Positions 36,681 to 47,186 are shown, counted from the stretch's first letter. The stretch is 64,000 bases of DNA from CAILZL01 sp963791615 (GCA_963791615.1 CAWBTE010000008.1:276503-340502), one strand, 5' to 3'. Notes: a model not told the origin generated them from the sequence alone. Program-made: numbers and translations.

Positions 36681-37531
36681 ACTTCAGCCGCTTATTCTTT
36701 CCACCACTGCGCAGCCCCTTTGCATTCTGACTGCTCACTACTTTTTTACCCGTTTTGGCTTCAATGGCTTTTCGTGTATTACCGGCTATGGTGCCGCCCT
36801 GTTCAGCAATGGTTTTATTCTCATCAAAATTATTCGGTTTCTTTTCTTTGCTGATTTCTGTGGTAGTAGCTTCGGCCAGCATGTTCAGCACAAGTTCCAG
36901 GTTAGTCATATTATCCCGCAGGTTTTCTTTTTTCAATCCTTTATGCCGCTTGTATTGGTTAACGGTATTGCCACTCCATGCCTGTGTAATAATATCCGTA
37001 AGCGTAGCGAACTCCTGTCCCTTCTTTACGCCACGGTTTTCCCCTGCCCGTCCAGTCAGGCGGGCATTCATCCGTTAATTCTTTTCTTACTTCAATACTT
37101 TTCAGCCGCTGGTTGATCCACTCCTTGCTATAACCCAGTTTCAGGTAATTTTCCATGGCACGGTCAATACCTTTTTCAGGGTCCTGTATTTCTTCTATAC
37201 GTTCGTAGCCGGTTTTTGCCAGCCATTGTTTAAATGGTTCTGCTTTGGGGGAAGGGATGGACTGTATAAGACGAAATAGCTGTTCGGTATCAGCTATATC
37301 GGTTTGCCTCATTTTGCCATCTTCGGCTGCCATTTTCAACTGTCCGATTTTTTCGGACAGTTCACTACCTTCCTTTTTCAGCCTGGCTTTCAAATCACTC
37401 CAGTATTTTCTGGGACGATCGGTTTCCGTCAGCACTTCAATTACATCAACAATACTGAAATACCATTTCTCCGCCTCAGCATCCCACTGGCTGCGGATCC
37501 TTTTGCTTTCAAATAATTTGATATCGCCCAT
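36679..37531 (-). CDS. dinD: DNA damage-inducible protein D, split by a palindromic element
   Basis: The first 155 residues are DinD-like: LFESKRIRSQWDAEAEKWYF, FSIVDVIEVLTETDRPRKYW, FRLIQSIPSPKAEPFKQWLA and GIDRAMENYLKLGYSKEWI. At RKELTDE the reading frame enters a 22-base palindrome, after which the expected continuation (NRGVKKGQEFATLTDIITQA and the basic tail) is in another frame. The gene therefore has an element insertion plus a one-base shift, or an in-frame insertion with a sequence error. The N-terminal domain is related to the BRO/KilA-N type. Role in DNA damage response is by family only. Confidence 0.85.
37044..37066. repeat. Palindromic element inside dinD
   Basis: Imperfect palindrome with outer arms TGCCCG (37045-37050) and CGGGCA (37061-37066) around TCCAGTCAGG. 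It interrupts the codons between the RKELTDE stretch and the NRGVKKG stretch of the protein. Confidence 0.75.
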
Positions 37532-37604
37532 ATTTCAAATGTAGCAATAAAATGCTGGCAGGAATTAAGCCCTGCTTATACCTGTTTCAGAAAAAATTGG
37601 TTAT

Positions 37605-38261
37605 TTACCTCCACCAGTTATCATCTTCCTCATCATTCCCATCTTCAAAACCATAGTTGTATGGATTACCGTTTCCGTCATCATAGTTTGCATCCAGGTG
37701 ATAGGGATAATACTTCATCCACTCTTCACCGTATTTTACTTTGAGGTGTTTGATTTCTATTTCCAGGTGTATTGCCCGTTCTTCTTCAGGGCTTATTTCT
37801 TCATCAGTAAATCCGGAGAAAAGCTCAGCATAAAAGGCACACTGACAATATTCACCAAACGCACATTTTTCATGCTCAGTGCCCGGGCGGCAAAGCGCAA
37901 AGAACCCCATGTTCCAGCGTTTTAGTTTTGCGGACTGGTTAAAATTATCCCGGATAGCGGCATATTGAATACGCTCCGGAACTTGTGTCTGCAGGACAAA
38001 CGACCAGTTATACGCATCCAGCATTTTTTTCAATGCATGGAGAAGAAGATTCACCTGCTCATCATTCAGCATTTCTTCAGCCGGAAGCATCTCTTTACTG
38101 ATGCCGGTCCACTCCTGCAGGTTGCGGACGGGAGCGATTTTGTCTTCTTCTTCATCAGAAATCCAGTCATGCAACTGCAATTCCTTTTCAGCAAAAGGCC
38201 AGCTCACATTTTCTGCGGCGTAAATAATATCTTCAAGCAATTGGCTGATGTATTTTTGCAT
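37605..38261 (-). CDS. Hypothetical protein with cysteine cluster, 218 aa
   Basis: Not recognised by family. Mostly acidic and helix-forming, without signal peptide. In the middle is ALCRPGTEHEKCAFGEYCQC (four Cys), which may bind a metal. The C-terminus is rich in Asp, Asn, Gly and Trp and ends DDNWWR. It may stand alone, since dinD starts more than 100 bases downstream. Intact. Confidence 0.65.
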   Translation of the reverse strand: MQKYISQLLEDIIYAAENVSWPFAEKELQLHDWISDEEEDKIAPVRNLQEWTGISKEMLPAEEMLNDEQVNLLLHALKKMLDAYNWSFVLQTQVPERIQYAAIRDNFNQSAKLKRWNMGFFALCRPGTEHEKCAFGEYCQCAFYAELFSGFTDEEISPEEERAIHLEIEIKHLKVKYGEEWMKYYPYHLDANYDDGNGNPYNYGFEDGNDEEDDNWWR

Positions 38262-38455
38262 GAGCTGAATCTTTTACTTTTCCGCAGCCATTATTATCAT
38301 TTCATTCTCTTCGTATACTTTACCCTTATTTACAAATGCTTCTCTTAATACTGCCTGCAATTTGCGACCTTAAAAAATCATATTTCTTTTTGGTAAGCCC
38401 GAACATGAAATCAGGCGGAAATCTTTTTTTATTTTTCAATGGGTTGTTGTAATCT

Positions 38456-39337
38456 TCAAAATGTCTTCTTCAAACCAGGATCGGTCATGATGATATAATC
38501 GCCGAGGCTACTGAATTTTTCCCAGTCAGGATTGGCAAAAGAGCTATCGCTGAAACAACTGATGTTTAGAATCTTTAAACTGTTTTTCCTGTTTTGCAAT
38601 TGTGCCAGTGTGCCGAGCTTCTCATCGCAATGAAAGCGGCCCACCAGGTGAAAGATCTTTTTATCCTTGTTCTTTTTCCAGTATTTGTAAATGCTGTAGC
38701 TCATACCAGCATCCCACAGATTTTGGCTGTAATAGATCCTTGGATTGTTTGTGCCCGGACTGCCCCCGCTCATAAACCCCTTGAACTTTTCATAGTACCT
38801 GCCGGAAAGTGTGTCATACGGCAGCGGAGGTAAAAACTTTTTGGATGCTTTGGGTAAACTATCCAATGATCTCATCCCCTTCCGGCTTACCATATTCACA
38901 TACCTTCTTGGAGGATTGGCTGCTATCACATCCAGTTTATTTTGTTTGGCAAACTCTATAGCAGGCCTGTAATCTTTATAATTAGTCCAGGCCCTCGCTT
39001 CTTTTTTGAACCTGTCTTCACTGATATAACCGTCGAGGTATTCATTCAGTACTAACTGGCAATCGGTCTCAAACATTTCCATGCTTAATGCCAGCTTGTC
39101 GCCATAAAGTTTGTACAGTGACTGGAAGATTGCGGCTTCAAGATAATGCCCGGCGCTGTCATCATGTTCTTCGCCGAAGAAGAGGACATCCGCATTTTTG
39201 CAGTCAGCAGCGATCTGTTCTATCGTGGTGATCTGTTTGGAACGGGTATCATAAATTTTGAAATGGGTTTCAATACCGGATTGGGCAAAAGAAAGTCGGC
39301 AGAAAAAGATTGCCATTACGGCAAGCGGCATTTTCAT
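38456..39337 (-). CDS. ChaN-family haem-binding protein (DUF399)
   Basis: 293 residues with a signal peptide (MAIFFCRLSFAQSG). Key stretch: DVLFFGEEHDDSAGHYLEA, LALSMEMFETDCQLVLNEYL, NKLDVIAANPPRRYVNMVSR and IFHLVGRFHCDEKLG, as in the ChaN family that binds two haems in Campylobacter and is linked to iron uptake. Periplasmic or lipoprotein-like. It precedes the ferritin gene on another transcript unit of the same strand, forming an iron and haem neighbourhood. Confidence 0.87.
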   Translation of the reverse strand: MKMPLAVMAIFFCRLSFAQSGIETHFKIYDTRSKQITTIEQIAADCKNADVLFFGEEHDDSAGHYLEAAIFQSLYKLYGDKLALSMEMFETDCQLVLNEYLDGYISEDRFKKEARAWTNYKDYRPAIEFAKQNKLDVIAANPPRRYVNMVSRKGMRSLDSLPKASKKFLPPLPYDTLSGRYYEKFKGFMSGGSPGTNNPRIYYSQNLWDAGMSYSIYKYWKKNKDKKIFHLVGRFHCDEKLGTLAQLQNRKNSLKILNISCFSDSSFANPDWEKFSSLGDYIIMTDPGLKKTF

Positions 39338-39364
39338 GCAGTATGTTTTTTAGAAAATAAAAAG

Positions 39365-39871
39365 TTATTTCTTTCCCTGCCCGCGGAAATTCATAATATC
39401 CCTGTCAAATAAATACAGGCCGCTCTTATCATCGCCTATCAGTTCCAGCTTATCGTTCAGGGTACGGGCTGTTCTTTCTTCTTCTATCTGTTCGTTTACA
39501 TACCACTGCAGAAAATTATGCGTGGCATAATCTTTTTCCGTCAGCGAAAGATGAACAAGGTCATTGATGCTGTCGCTGACTTTCAGTTCATGTTTCAGGA
39601 ATTCTTCAAACAGTTTTTTCAGCGATGGAAAAGTAAGCATAGGCTGCTGTAGTTCTGGCACAACAGCAAAGCCGCCCCTTTCATTGATAAAACGTAATAG
39701 CTTCAGCATGTGTACCCTTTCTTCATCCGATTGCTGGTAAAAGAAATTCGAAACCCCTTCCAGGCCGGGTTGTATCTCGGCCCATGAGGCCATAGCGAGG
39801 TATGCTTGTGAAGACTCGGCTTCCATTTGCACCTGTTTGTTCAGCGCTTCCTGTATTGGTTTTGATACCAT
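39365..39871 (-). CDS. ftnA: Non-haem ferritin
   Basis: 168-residue four-helix ferritin that stores iron. Ferroxidase residues are visible: E17, E51 and H54 (DEERVHML), and YVNEQIEEER near the C-terminus with its Glu pair. The C-terminal end (SGLYLFDRDIMNFR) is the usual one of bacterial FtnA. Complete and without frameshift. It is transcribed divergently from the nitroreductase. Confidence 0.95.
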   Translation of the reverse strand: MVSKPIQEALNKQVQMEAESSQAYLAMASWAEIQPGLEGVSNFFYQQSDEERVHMLKLLRFINERGGFAVVPELQQPMLTFPSLKKLFEEFLKHELKVSDSINDLVHLSLTEKDYATHNFLQWYVNEQIEEERTARTLNDKLELIGDDKSGLYLFDRDIMNFRGQGKK

Positions 39872-39948
39872 AAAAAATATTTATGCCACAAGTTATGACA
39901 AATACCCGCTTATCATTAAAAAGGTAATGTTACCTAAACGGAGGTGCT

Positions 39949-39956
39949 TACTTTTG
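39949..39956 (+). promoter_or_regulatory. -7 box of the nitroreductase gene (TACTTTTG)
   Basis: TAnnTTTG match, predicted transcript start near 39960, leader of about 18 bases. The divergent ferritin promoter must lie in the same 105 bases. Confidence 0.5.
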
Positions 39957-39977
39957 CAGCAAATAATAGTACAGTCA

Positions 39978-40559
39978 ATGAGTAATGCTGATCTTTTTAA
40001 TCAACTGGCCCGCAGCCGCCGTTCTGTTTTTCCTGATCAACTGGATGCAGGAAAAAAAGTGGACGATACGATCATAAAAGAAATACTGACCAATGCAATA
40101 TGGGCGCCGAATCATGGCAAAGAAGAACCCTGGCGGTTCACGGTGTTCACCGAAAACGGGCTAAAGACACTGGCTGATTTTCAAAGCGAATTGTACAAAC
40201 AGACAACACCTGACAATTTTAAAGAAGCTACTTATATCAAATTACAAACGCAACCATTAAAAGCTTCGCATATTATATCTATTGGCATGAAACGGAGCGT
40301 TAACAAAGGCATTCCAGAAGTGGAAGATATAGCTGCTGTAGCGTGTGCCGTCGAAAATATGTACCTGTCTCTCACCGCGTATGGATTAGGCGGTTATTGG
40401 ACTACCGGTGGTATTACTTATAGACAGCAGGCGAAATCATTTTTCGGTTTAGGTGAAGACGATAAACTGCTTGGTTTCTTTTATATTGGTCATGTAGCTA
40501 TTCCGTCAACAGGTGCTAAGCGTCAGCCATTGGAAGAAAGAGTGACATGGGTGAAATAA
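39978..40559 (+). CDS. Nitroreductase-family FMN oxidoreductase
   Basis: 193 residues from the ATG at 39978. NfnB/YdjA-type fold: ARSRRSVFPDQLDAGKKVDD, NAIWAPNHGKEEPWRFTVF (FMN contacts), IAAVACAVENMYLSLTAYGL and GGYWTTGG near the end, FFYIGHVAIP. Reduces nitroaromatics, quinones or related compounds with NAD(P)H; physiological substrate unknown. Intact. Confidence 0.9.
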   Translation: MSNADLFNQLARSRRSVFPDQLDAGKKVDDTIIKEILTNAIWAPNHGKEEPWRFTVFTENGLKTLADFQSELYKQTTPDNFKEATYIKLQTQPLKASHIISIGMKRSVNKGIPEVEDIAAVACAVENMYLSLTAYGLGGYWTTGGITYRQQAKSFFGLGEDDKLLGFFYIGHVAIPSTGAKRQPLEERVTWVK

Positions 40560-40686
40560 ATACAGGAACACGGATATCACTGATAGGAAGGATTTTCACT
40601 TTTTATTGCCAGAGAATATGAATGAGAAAAATTAATTCTGCTTTCCAAAAAAAATCCGCGGTGAATTATCTGATCCGTGTTCTGAT

Positions 40687-40694
40687 TAAATTTG
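40687..40694 (+). promoter_or_regulatory. -7 box four bases before the peroxidase gene (TAAATTTG)
   Basis: Exact TAnnTTTG box, then four bases (CCTG), then the ATG at 40699. Same geometry as at tsaE, indicating a leaderless transcript. Confidence 0.5.
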
Positions 40695-40698
40695 CCTG

Positions 40699-41778
40699 AT
40701 GTATAAATGGCTTGTAATAATATTGCTTGTATCAGTTGTTATTGTTTCGGTTTCATTTACAGCCAATGATCAGGCAGCTGTCAACTTAAGACGCACTTAT
40801 TCCCAATCACCCGATAAATGGCCCAAACCTTTTATTGATGAAGGAGTGGAATGGAAAGAACTGGGATTACTACCAGAAAGCCCGCTGCAACCTTATTTAG
40901 ATTCACTGAAACATTTGATTGAACTTGGAAAAATTTTATTCTTTGATCCGCGGCTGAGTGGTTCAGAAAAAATATCCTGTGCCACCTGTCACCAGCCTGA
41001 ATTATCCTGGACAGATGGCAAAGAAAGATCGGTTGGCCATGAAGGCACACTTAATAAAAGAAATTCTCCCACCATTCAGAATAGCTGGTTTTATAAGAAA
41101 CTTTTTTGGGATGGAAGGGCAAAGGATTTGGAAGACCAGGCTTTTGCACCCATTAACAGTGAAAGTGAAATGCACAGTGATATGCGGGAACTTCCGCGTA
41201 ATCTGCGTGGGATAAAAGGATACGCTGCTTTGTTTGATTCAGCTTATGGTGATCCGGGTATATACCCTGATCGTATTGCCGGTGCTATTGCTGCTTTTGA
41301 AAGAACAATCATCAGCCGGAAAACGAAGTTTGATAATTTTTTGGAAGGAAAGAAAAACGCATTGAACAATGATGAATTAAAAGGGCTGCATGTATTCCGC
41401 ACCAAAGCAAGGTGTATGAACTGTCATAACGGGCCCATGTTTTCAAACAACCAGTTTCATAATAATGGGTTTCATAAAAATGGTGATACGGACAATGACA
41501 GGGGGCTATATAATGTAACACACCGGGATGAAGATATTGGTAAGTTCAAAACCCCTTCTTTGCGGGATGTGATGAAAACCGGTCCGTGGATGCACAATGG
41601 AATCTCTGCACATATCCCTGATATCATTATAACTTATAATAAGCCCTCTGAGCGCAGCAATGAGAAGCTGTTGAAGCCCTTATATCTTACAAATAAAGAA
41701 ATAAATGAGCTGGTAGCTTTTCTGAATGCCATTTCAGCACCGCCGCTTGAATTTAAAAAACCTGTTCTTCCCGAATAG
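40699..41778 (+). CDS. Di-haem cytochrome c peroxidase / MauG-like
   Basis: 359 residues with an N-terminal hydrophobic leader (LVIILLVSVVIVSVSF), so it is exported. Two haem sites: CATCHQPELSWTDG (C94, C97, H98) and CMNCHNGPMFSNNQFHNNG (C239, C242, H243). Between them are FWDGRAKDLEDQ and GAIAAFERTI, and later KFKTPSLRDVMKTGPWMHNG, typical of bacterial CCP. It reduces hydrogen peroxide with electrons from small cytochromes, and may draw them from the haem c cluster. Intact. Confidence 0.93.
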   Translation: MYKWLVIILLVSVVIVSVSFTANDQAAVNLRRTYSQSPDKWPKPFIDEGVEWKELGLLPESPLQPYLDSLKHLIELGKILFFDPRLSGSEKISCATCHQPELSWTDGKERSVGHEGTLNKRNSPTIQNSWFYKKLFWDGRAKDLEDQAFAPINSESEMHSDMRELPRNLRGIKGYAALFDSAYGDPGIYPDRIAGAIAAFERTIISRKTKFDNFLEGKKNALNNDELKGLHVFRTKARCMNCHNGPMFSNNQFHNNGFHKNGDTDNDRGLYNVTHRDEDIGKFKTPSLRDVMKTGPWMHNGISAHIPDIIITYNKPSERSNEKLLKPLYLTNKEINELVAFLNAISAPPLEFKKPVLPE

Positions 41779-41799
41779 CAACTATTTGAAAGTAAAAAC

Positions 41800-41807
41800 T
41801 ATCTTTG
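41800..41807 (+). promoter_or_regulatory. -7 box of the DUF4920 gene (TATCTTTG)
   Basis: TAnnTTTG match, with predicted transcript start near 41811 and about 30 bases of leader before 41842. Confidence 0.5.
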
Positions 41808-41841
41808 TCGTCCAATTAGCAAACAATTAAATGACCTTGGT

Positions 41842-42315
41842 ATGAAAAAATTATTGACTCTCAGTATTATAATGACTTTTGCCCTGTTGGTAAATGCACA
41901 ACCACCAGCCGGTGATGCCAAACCCGGTGAATGGTATGGTGAAAAAGTAAGCACAGAAGGCGCCGTAAACATTGCTGACGTAGCGGCGAAATTGGGTGAA
42001 TCAGACGCTGTGAACACAAAGATCAAAGCGAAGATCGTTGAAGTATGTCCCAATAAAGGTTGCTGGCTGAAACTTCAGATAAATGATAGCACAACGGCGA
42101 TGGTGAAAATGAAAGATTATGGTTTCTTTTTACCGCTGGCTGCCAAAGGAAAAACGGTAGTAATAGATGGAGAAGTGAAAATGAAAACAACATCTGTGGC
42201 AGAGTTGCAGCACTATGCGGAAGACGCGAAGAAATCTAAAGAAGAGATTGCAGCTATCACTAAGCCTGGTAAGGAAGTACGTGTTTTGGCAAAAGGTATT
42301 GTAATAGTGGAATAA
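41842..42315 (+). CDS. DUF4920-family secreted protein
   Basis: 157 residues with a signal peptide (TFALLVNAQPPAG). OB-like DUF4920 domain: GEKVSTEGAVNIADVAAKLG, KIVEVCPNKGCWLKLQIND (two Cys that could form a disulfide or bind a metal), and KGKTVVIDGEVKMKTTSVAE. In other Bacteroidota these proteins are secreted or periplasmic and of unknown function. Ends at a clear terminator. Confidence 0.87.
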   Translation: MKKLLTLSIIMTFALLVNAQPPAGDAKPGEWYGEKVSTEGAVNIADVAAKLGESDAVNTKIKAKIVEVCPNKGCWLKLQINDSTTAMVKMKDYGFFLPLAAKGKTVVIDGEVKMKTTSVAELQHYAEDAKKSKEEIAAITKPGKEVRVLAKGIVIVE

Positions 42316-42336
42316 ATTCAATCGGGAAATAATTTT

Positions 42337-42370
42337 AAGGCTGTCTTAATTAAGGCAGCCTTTATTTTTT
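42337..42370 (+). terminator. Terminator behind the DUF4920 gene
   Basis: Eleven-bp stem with one G-T wobble (42337-42347 with 42352-42362), loop AATT, and a T-rich run. Confidence 0.9.
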
Positions 42371-42474
42371 CCTGTTATCAAGCCGATTTTACGCTTTGCG
42401 TAAGCTGTTTTTCCCTTTCCGTAAGTCCTGTTAAGTTGCATCGTATCACCTTTGCACCCAGAAACAGAACAGCT

Positions 42475-44709
42475 ATGCTTAGAAAAGGAATATTGATCGC
42501 AACAGGATTGGCAATGTCTTTATTATCCGCATCCCAGGGTTTGCCACGGCCTGGCGGGGAACCAAAAAAGCCATTCCAGGACGATTCTGCTAATACTACA
42601 CACAAATACTTACCCGATATTACCGTAGTTGGCCGGTACAGCAAAAGCGATTATCAGCAAATGCCGGAAGTGGTGGGTACTTCTATTTATGCAGGTAAGA
42701 AAAATGCATTGATCGTATTGGATAATGTACAGGGCAATGTGGTGACCAATACGATGCGGCAGGTAATGGCAAAAGTGCCTGGTATCCATATCTGGGAAAG
42801 CGACCCAAGTGGCATCCAGATAGGTATTGCAGCAAGGGGGTTAAGCCCCAATCGTAGCTGGGAGTTTAATATCCGCCAGAATGGTTATGATATTGCGGCT
42901 GATCCTTTTGGTTATCCTGAAGCCTATTATAATCCGCAGTTGCAGGCGGTACAAAGAATTGAAGTGGTTCGTGGCCAGGGTTCTTTGCAATACGGCCCCC
43001 AGTTTGGCGGATTGATCAATTATATTTTACGCAATGGAAGTGAGATCAATAAAAAATTTGAATTTGAAACGCAACAAACCGTTGGAAGCAATGCGCTGTT
43101 CAACAGTTATAATGCCATTGGTGGTAAATCAGGAAAATGGCATTACTATTCTTTCTTTGATCATCGTAATGGGGATGGATGGAGAGAAAATAGCCGTTAC
43201 TTTACCAATGCAGGTTTTGGAACAGTCACCTATTATTTCACACCCAAACTTTCTTTAACTGCAGAAGTGATGCACTCGCATATCCGCAGCCAGCAGGCAG
43301 GCGGTTTAACTGACTCATTATTGTATGCTGGGGCACAGCAAAGTTTTCGCAGCCGCAACTGGTTTGACATCAAATGGACCACACCAGCTTTGATCCTGAA
43401 TTATAAATTCAGTGAAAAGGCAAGACTGAATACAAAACTCTTTGCTACGATTGGTGACCGGAACAGTGTTGGCTTTTTACAATCCATTCTTGTAAAGGAT
43501 AGCATCAATACTGCTACCCGTACTTATAATAACAGGGTGGTAAATATTGACCAGTACCGAAACTATGGTATGGAAAGCCGTTTCCTTACCGATTATACAT
43601 TAGCGGGAATGGATAACACTCTATCCGCAGGCATCCGTTTATATACCGGCACTACGCATCGCCGGGCGGATGGTAAAGGAACAACAGGGACTGACTATGA
43701 TGTTGCTATCTTGGGAGACTATCCAAGAGATATTGAATTTACCTCAAACAATGCAGCAGTATTTGCAGAAAATATATTCCGGATCAGCGAAAAGTTTTTG
43801 ATAGTTCCCGGTATCCGTTATGAATGGCTGGAAGGATCAGCATCTGGAAAAAATGGTTATACAAGCGGTGGTGCAGCAATAATATTGCAAAATATTTCCC
43901 GCAGCCGCAGTTTTTTACTAGCTGGTATTGGTGCAGAATTTCATGTAACAAAAGCAACTGAGTTCTACGCCAATTTTTCACAGGCTTATCGCCCTATACA
44001 GTTCGCCAACCTGCAGGCGCCACCAACAACAGATATAGTAGATAATGATCTCAAAGATTCAAAGGGATTTAATGCTGATCTTGGTTATCGTGGTAAAGTG
44101 AAAGATTTTCTGCAGTTTGATATCAGCGGATTTTATTTGCAATACAATGACCGCATCGGTACTGTTACAGTTACAGGCTCCCCATCTTACCGGCTAATCA
44201 CCAATGTAGGCAACAGTACCAGCAAAGGATTTGAAGGTTATGCCGAATTCAACCCGGTAAGGGCATTTAGCAAAAACAAAAAAGCGGACCTTATCATCTT
44301 TGGCTCTTATGGATATACAGATGCTAAGTACAGCAGTGATCATAAGGATGCGGCTACAAAAGGTAAAAAGGTGGAGAATGCGCCACAGAATATTTTCCGG
44401 GGCGGAATCACTGCCGGATATAAAGCATTTCTGGTCACAGCACAGTTAAGCCATGTGGGTGAAACATTCAGCGATGCCAACAATACATTACTGCCGACAG
44501 CTAATGCACAAAATGGGGTGATACCTGCTTATACCGTTATTGATCTTACCGCAACTTATAAATTTTCAAAAGGCATCAATCTAAAAGCAGGGATTAATAA
44601 TCTTACTGATGAAAGATATTTTACCCGACGAGCAGGGGGCTATCCCGGCCCGGGTGCTTTACCAGCTGATGGAAGAACTTTCTTTGTGAGTGTCGGAGCA
44701 AAGCTATAA
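42475..44709 (+). CDS. TonB-dependent receptor, FecA-like
   Basis: 744 residues from the ATG at 42475, with a signal peptide (ILIATGLAMSLLSASQG). The plug domain holds MRQVMAKVPGIHIWESD, IGIAARGLSPNRSWEFNIRQ and QRIEVVRGQGSLQYGPQFGG. The 22-strand barrel ends with FFVSVGAKL. It is closest in layout to the Fe3+-dicitrate/siderophore type. It uses the proton motive force through TonB to import the substrate, likely an iron chelate. Intact, in the iron-rich part of the window. Confidence 0.9.
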   Translation: MLRKGILIATGLAMSLLSASQGLPRPGGEPKKPFQDDSANTTHKYLPDITVVGRYSKSDYQQMPEVVGTSIYAGKKNALIVLDNVQGNVVTNTMRQVMAKVPGIHIWESDPSGIQIGIAARGLSPNRSWEFNIRQNGYDIAADPFGYPEAYYNPQLQAVQRIEVVRGQGSLQYGPQFGGLINYILRNGSEINKKFEFETQQTVGSNALFNSYNAIGGKSGKWHYYSFFDHRNGDGWRENSRYFTNAGFGTVTYYFTPKLSLTAEVMHSHIRSQQAGGLTDSLLYAGAQQSFRSRNWFDIKWTTPALILNYKFSEKARLNTKLFATIGDRNSVGFLQSILVKDSINTATRTYNNRVVNIDQYRNYGMESRFLTDYTLAGMDNTLSAGIRLYTGTTHRRADGKGTTGTDYDVAILGDYPRDIEFTSNNAAVFAENIFRISEKFLIVPGIRYEWLEGSASGKNGYTSGGAAIILQNISRSRSFLLAGIGAEFHVTKATEFYANFSQAYRPIQFANLQAPPTTDIVDNDLKDSKGFNADLGYRGKVKDFLQFDISGFYLQYNDRIGTVTVTGSPSYRLITNVGNSTSKGFEGYAEFNPVRAFSKNKKADLIIFGSYGYTDAKYSSDHKDAATKGKKVENAPQNIFRGGITAGYKAFLVTAQLSHVGETFSDANNTLLPTANAQNGVIPAYTVIDLTATYKFSKGINLKAGINNLTDERYFTRRAGGYPGPGALPADGRTFFVSVGAKL

Positions 44710-45087
44710 GCCTTCTTCTCAGAAGAGGCGGGGCTTAATGAAATGTTTCTTTTAATAAGCAGCATTTGCTTTTAGTTAAATAAATAAGCTGTATTAATTC
44801 AAACTCCTTTTTGCACAGTAACGAAAGGGGATAAAAATGCCAGCACTACCGGTCATTAGTTGTTGGTCTGATAGTGAATAAAACCAGAAAAGTTTTCCAT
44901 CCTGGTAGTATTTCTTTCATTCGCAATGATGGCAGGTAAATACGCAATGATTGTTATCATCCGGCAAACTGATCTTTTACCAATCGCTGTCATTTTTTTG
45001 TAAAAAAAATTGCATTCCTTCTTCTTGACAATTGCATGATAAAACTTAATGGTTCCTTAAGAAACTTTGCAACCGCAACTAAAAGTT
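44710..45087. other. Intergenic region upstream of the HmuR-like receptor
   Basis: About 380 bases without a gene. I see no riboswitch, promoter with a full -7 box or RNA gene. A short hairpin (CTTCT-n-AGAAG near 44713) may end the upstream receptor transcript. Confidence 0.5.
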
Positions 45088-47159
45088 ATGAGAAAAATAT
45101 ATTCGGTAAGTGTGGCTCTTTTGTCAGTTTTCACTACTTCATTAATGGCACAACTTGCCCCGCCACTGCGGGGGGAAGACACAACCAAAACGAAAGAGCT
45201 CGGTGAAGTGGTTATAACCGGGCAATACAAACCCCAATCGGTTAAAAATTCTGTTTACCAGGTACGTACTATTTCTAAAGAAAGGATACAGCAACAAGGC
45301 GCTGCCAAACTCCAGGATGTATTGAACAATGAACTGAACATTCGTTTTTCACAGGATGTGGCTACCGGAGGTTCGGATATTACCATGATGGGATTAAAAG
45401 GGCAGAACGTAAAAATATTAATAGATGGCGTACCCATGGTGGGAAGACAGGGTACATCCAATGAAATTAATATTAACCAGATTGATGTTAATTCTATTGA
45501 GCGGATAGAGATAGTGGAAGGGCCGATGTCTGTTGTTTACGGGGCTGATGCACTGGCGGGAGTTATTAATATTATTACTAAGAAAGCCGGTGGGGCAAAA
45601 TTATCTGTTACAGCAAAAGTGCATGAAGAAACGATTGGTAAAGAATATGGTTTTCAGCAGGGAATACATAACCAATATGCCGGGCTTACCTGGAGAAATA
45701 AAAATTGGGAGATAGGTGGAGGCTTTGGCCATAACTATTTTGGTGGCTGGAAAGATACTGCCACTGACAGGGAACTGGTTTGGCACAATAAAGACCAGAT
45801 AACAGGCAACGGATTTATCGGTTACAATCATGGTAAGATAAATCTCCGTTATCGTTTTGATGGGTTGGATGAAATTATTTACAATCCCGGAAACTTTGTC
45901 AATGATTATCCTGCCGCAGCCGATACCCTGGCTTTCGACCAGGAATATCTTACCCGCCGTTTGATGCAACAATTACAAGCTGCCTACACGGTCAATAGCA
46001 ATCTGTCATTTCAGGCACAGGCTGCTTATACTGATTACAGCCGCCAGGTATATTCTACTAATGTAAGTATGCACAGCAAAACGGTAACGCAGGATGTTGG
46101 AGCCGGTTGACAAAGTCTTGATAAGTTCAAAGGATTTACTTTTCGCAGTACAGCTTTTTATAAATTATCTTCTGTTTTTTCTTTTCAGCCGGGCGTTGAT
46201 ATCAACCTGGAAAGCGGGGAAGGCCAGCGGTTAAAAGTCGGGTACCAATGAAGTGAATGATTATGCTTTTTTCATTACTTCAGAAATTACACCTTCATCA
46301 AAAGTGAGTATCCGTCCGGGTTTGCGGTTTATTAAGAACTCAGTGTATGATGCGCCACCGGTAATCCCTTCTATCAATACAAAATTTGTACTGGCTGATA
46401 ATCTTGACCTGCGTTTATCTTATGCAAGAGGGTTTCGTTCCCCCTCATTAAGGGAGCTGTATTTTAATTTCTTTGATGCCAATCACCAGATAGTGGGCAA
46501 CCCGGATCTGAAAGCAGAAACGTCACATAGTTTCAATGGCTCCCTTACCTGGAAAAAAGTGAGTGCTGAATGAAGTAGTGTATTCAACTATACTGGGCGG
46601 TTTTTATAATAATGTAAAGAACCTGATTGATTATGCAATAGATGTGAATAATCCGGCCATATTTAAACTCACCAATGTTTCTAACAGTAAAACGGCAGGC
46701 GCTACGCTGACTACCAATATAAAACATAAGCAATGGAACTTTTCAGTAGGCGCCGCTTATACCGGGTTTTATAATGATTACTCAGAAGCGGATGATGCTT
46801 TGCCACAATTAAAATGGTCGGCGGAAGTTAATTCAAACGTAAGTTATAAGTTTTCAAAGATTGGTTTAGATGCCAACCTGTTTTACAAGTTCACCGGCAA
46901 GAAGCCATATTATACGGTGACGAGCAACCAGGATATCGTACTGGCAGAACAAAAAGGCTATCATATGGCTGATCTTACCCTGAATAAAAAACTGTTTAAA
47001 TACTTTTTATTAAATGCAGGCATAAGAAACCTGTTTGATGTGGACAGGATCAGCAGCAATTATGCATCAGGCGGTACGCATAGTTCCAATGGCCTGTTGA
47101 ATATTGCCTGTGGCCGCTCTTTCTTTGCCGGCCTTGTTTTTAACTGGGAGAAAAAATAA
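45088..47159 (+). CDS. TonB-dependent haem receptor, HmuR-like, frameshifted
   Basis: Signal peptide from MRKIYSVSVALLSVF to LMAQLAPP. Plug: LGEVVITGQYKPQSVKNSVY, RISKER-like region, GAAKLQDVLNNELNIRF, MMGLKGQNVKILIDGVPM and IEIVEGPMSVVYGADALAGV. Barrel with the signature FRSPSLRELYFNFFDANHQIVGN split over two frames and a final FFAGLVFNWEKK. Shifts occur near 46107, 46245 and 46565. The following gene encodes an HmuY protein, so this is most likely the haem receptor HmuR. A short palindrome at 45158-45173 (translated PPLRGED) lies just behind the signal peptide. Confidence 0.87.
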
Positions 47160-47186
47160 ATTTTTATCAAGATAAAACTAACTGAC

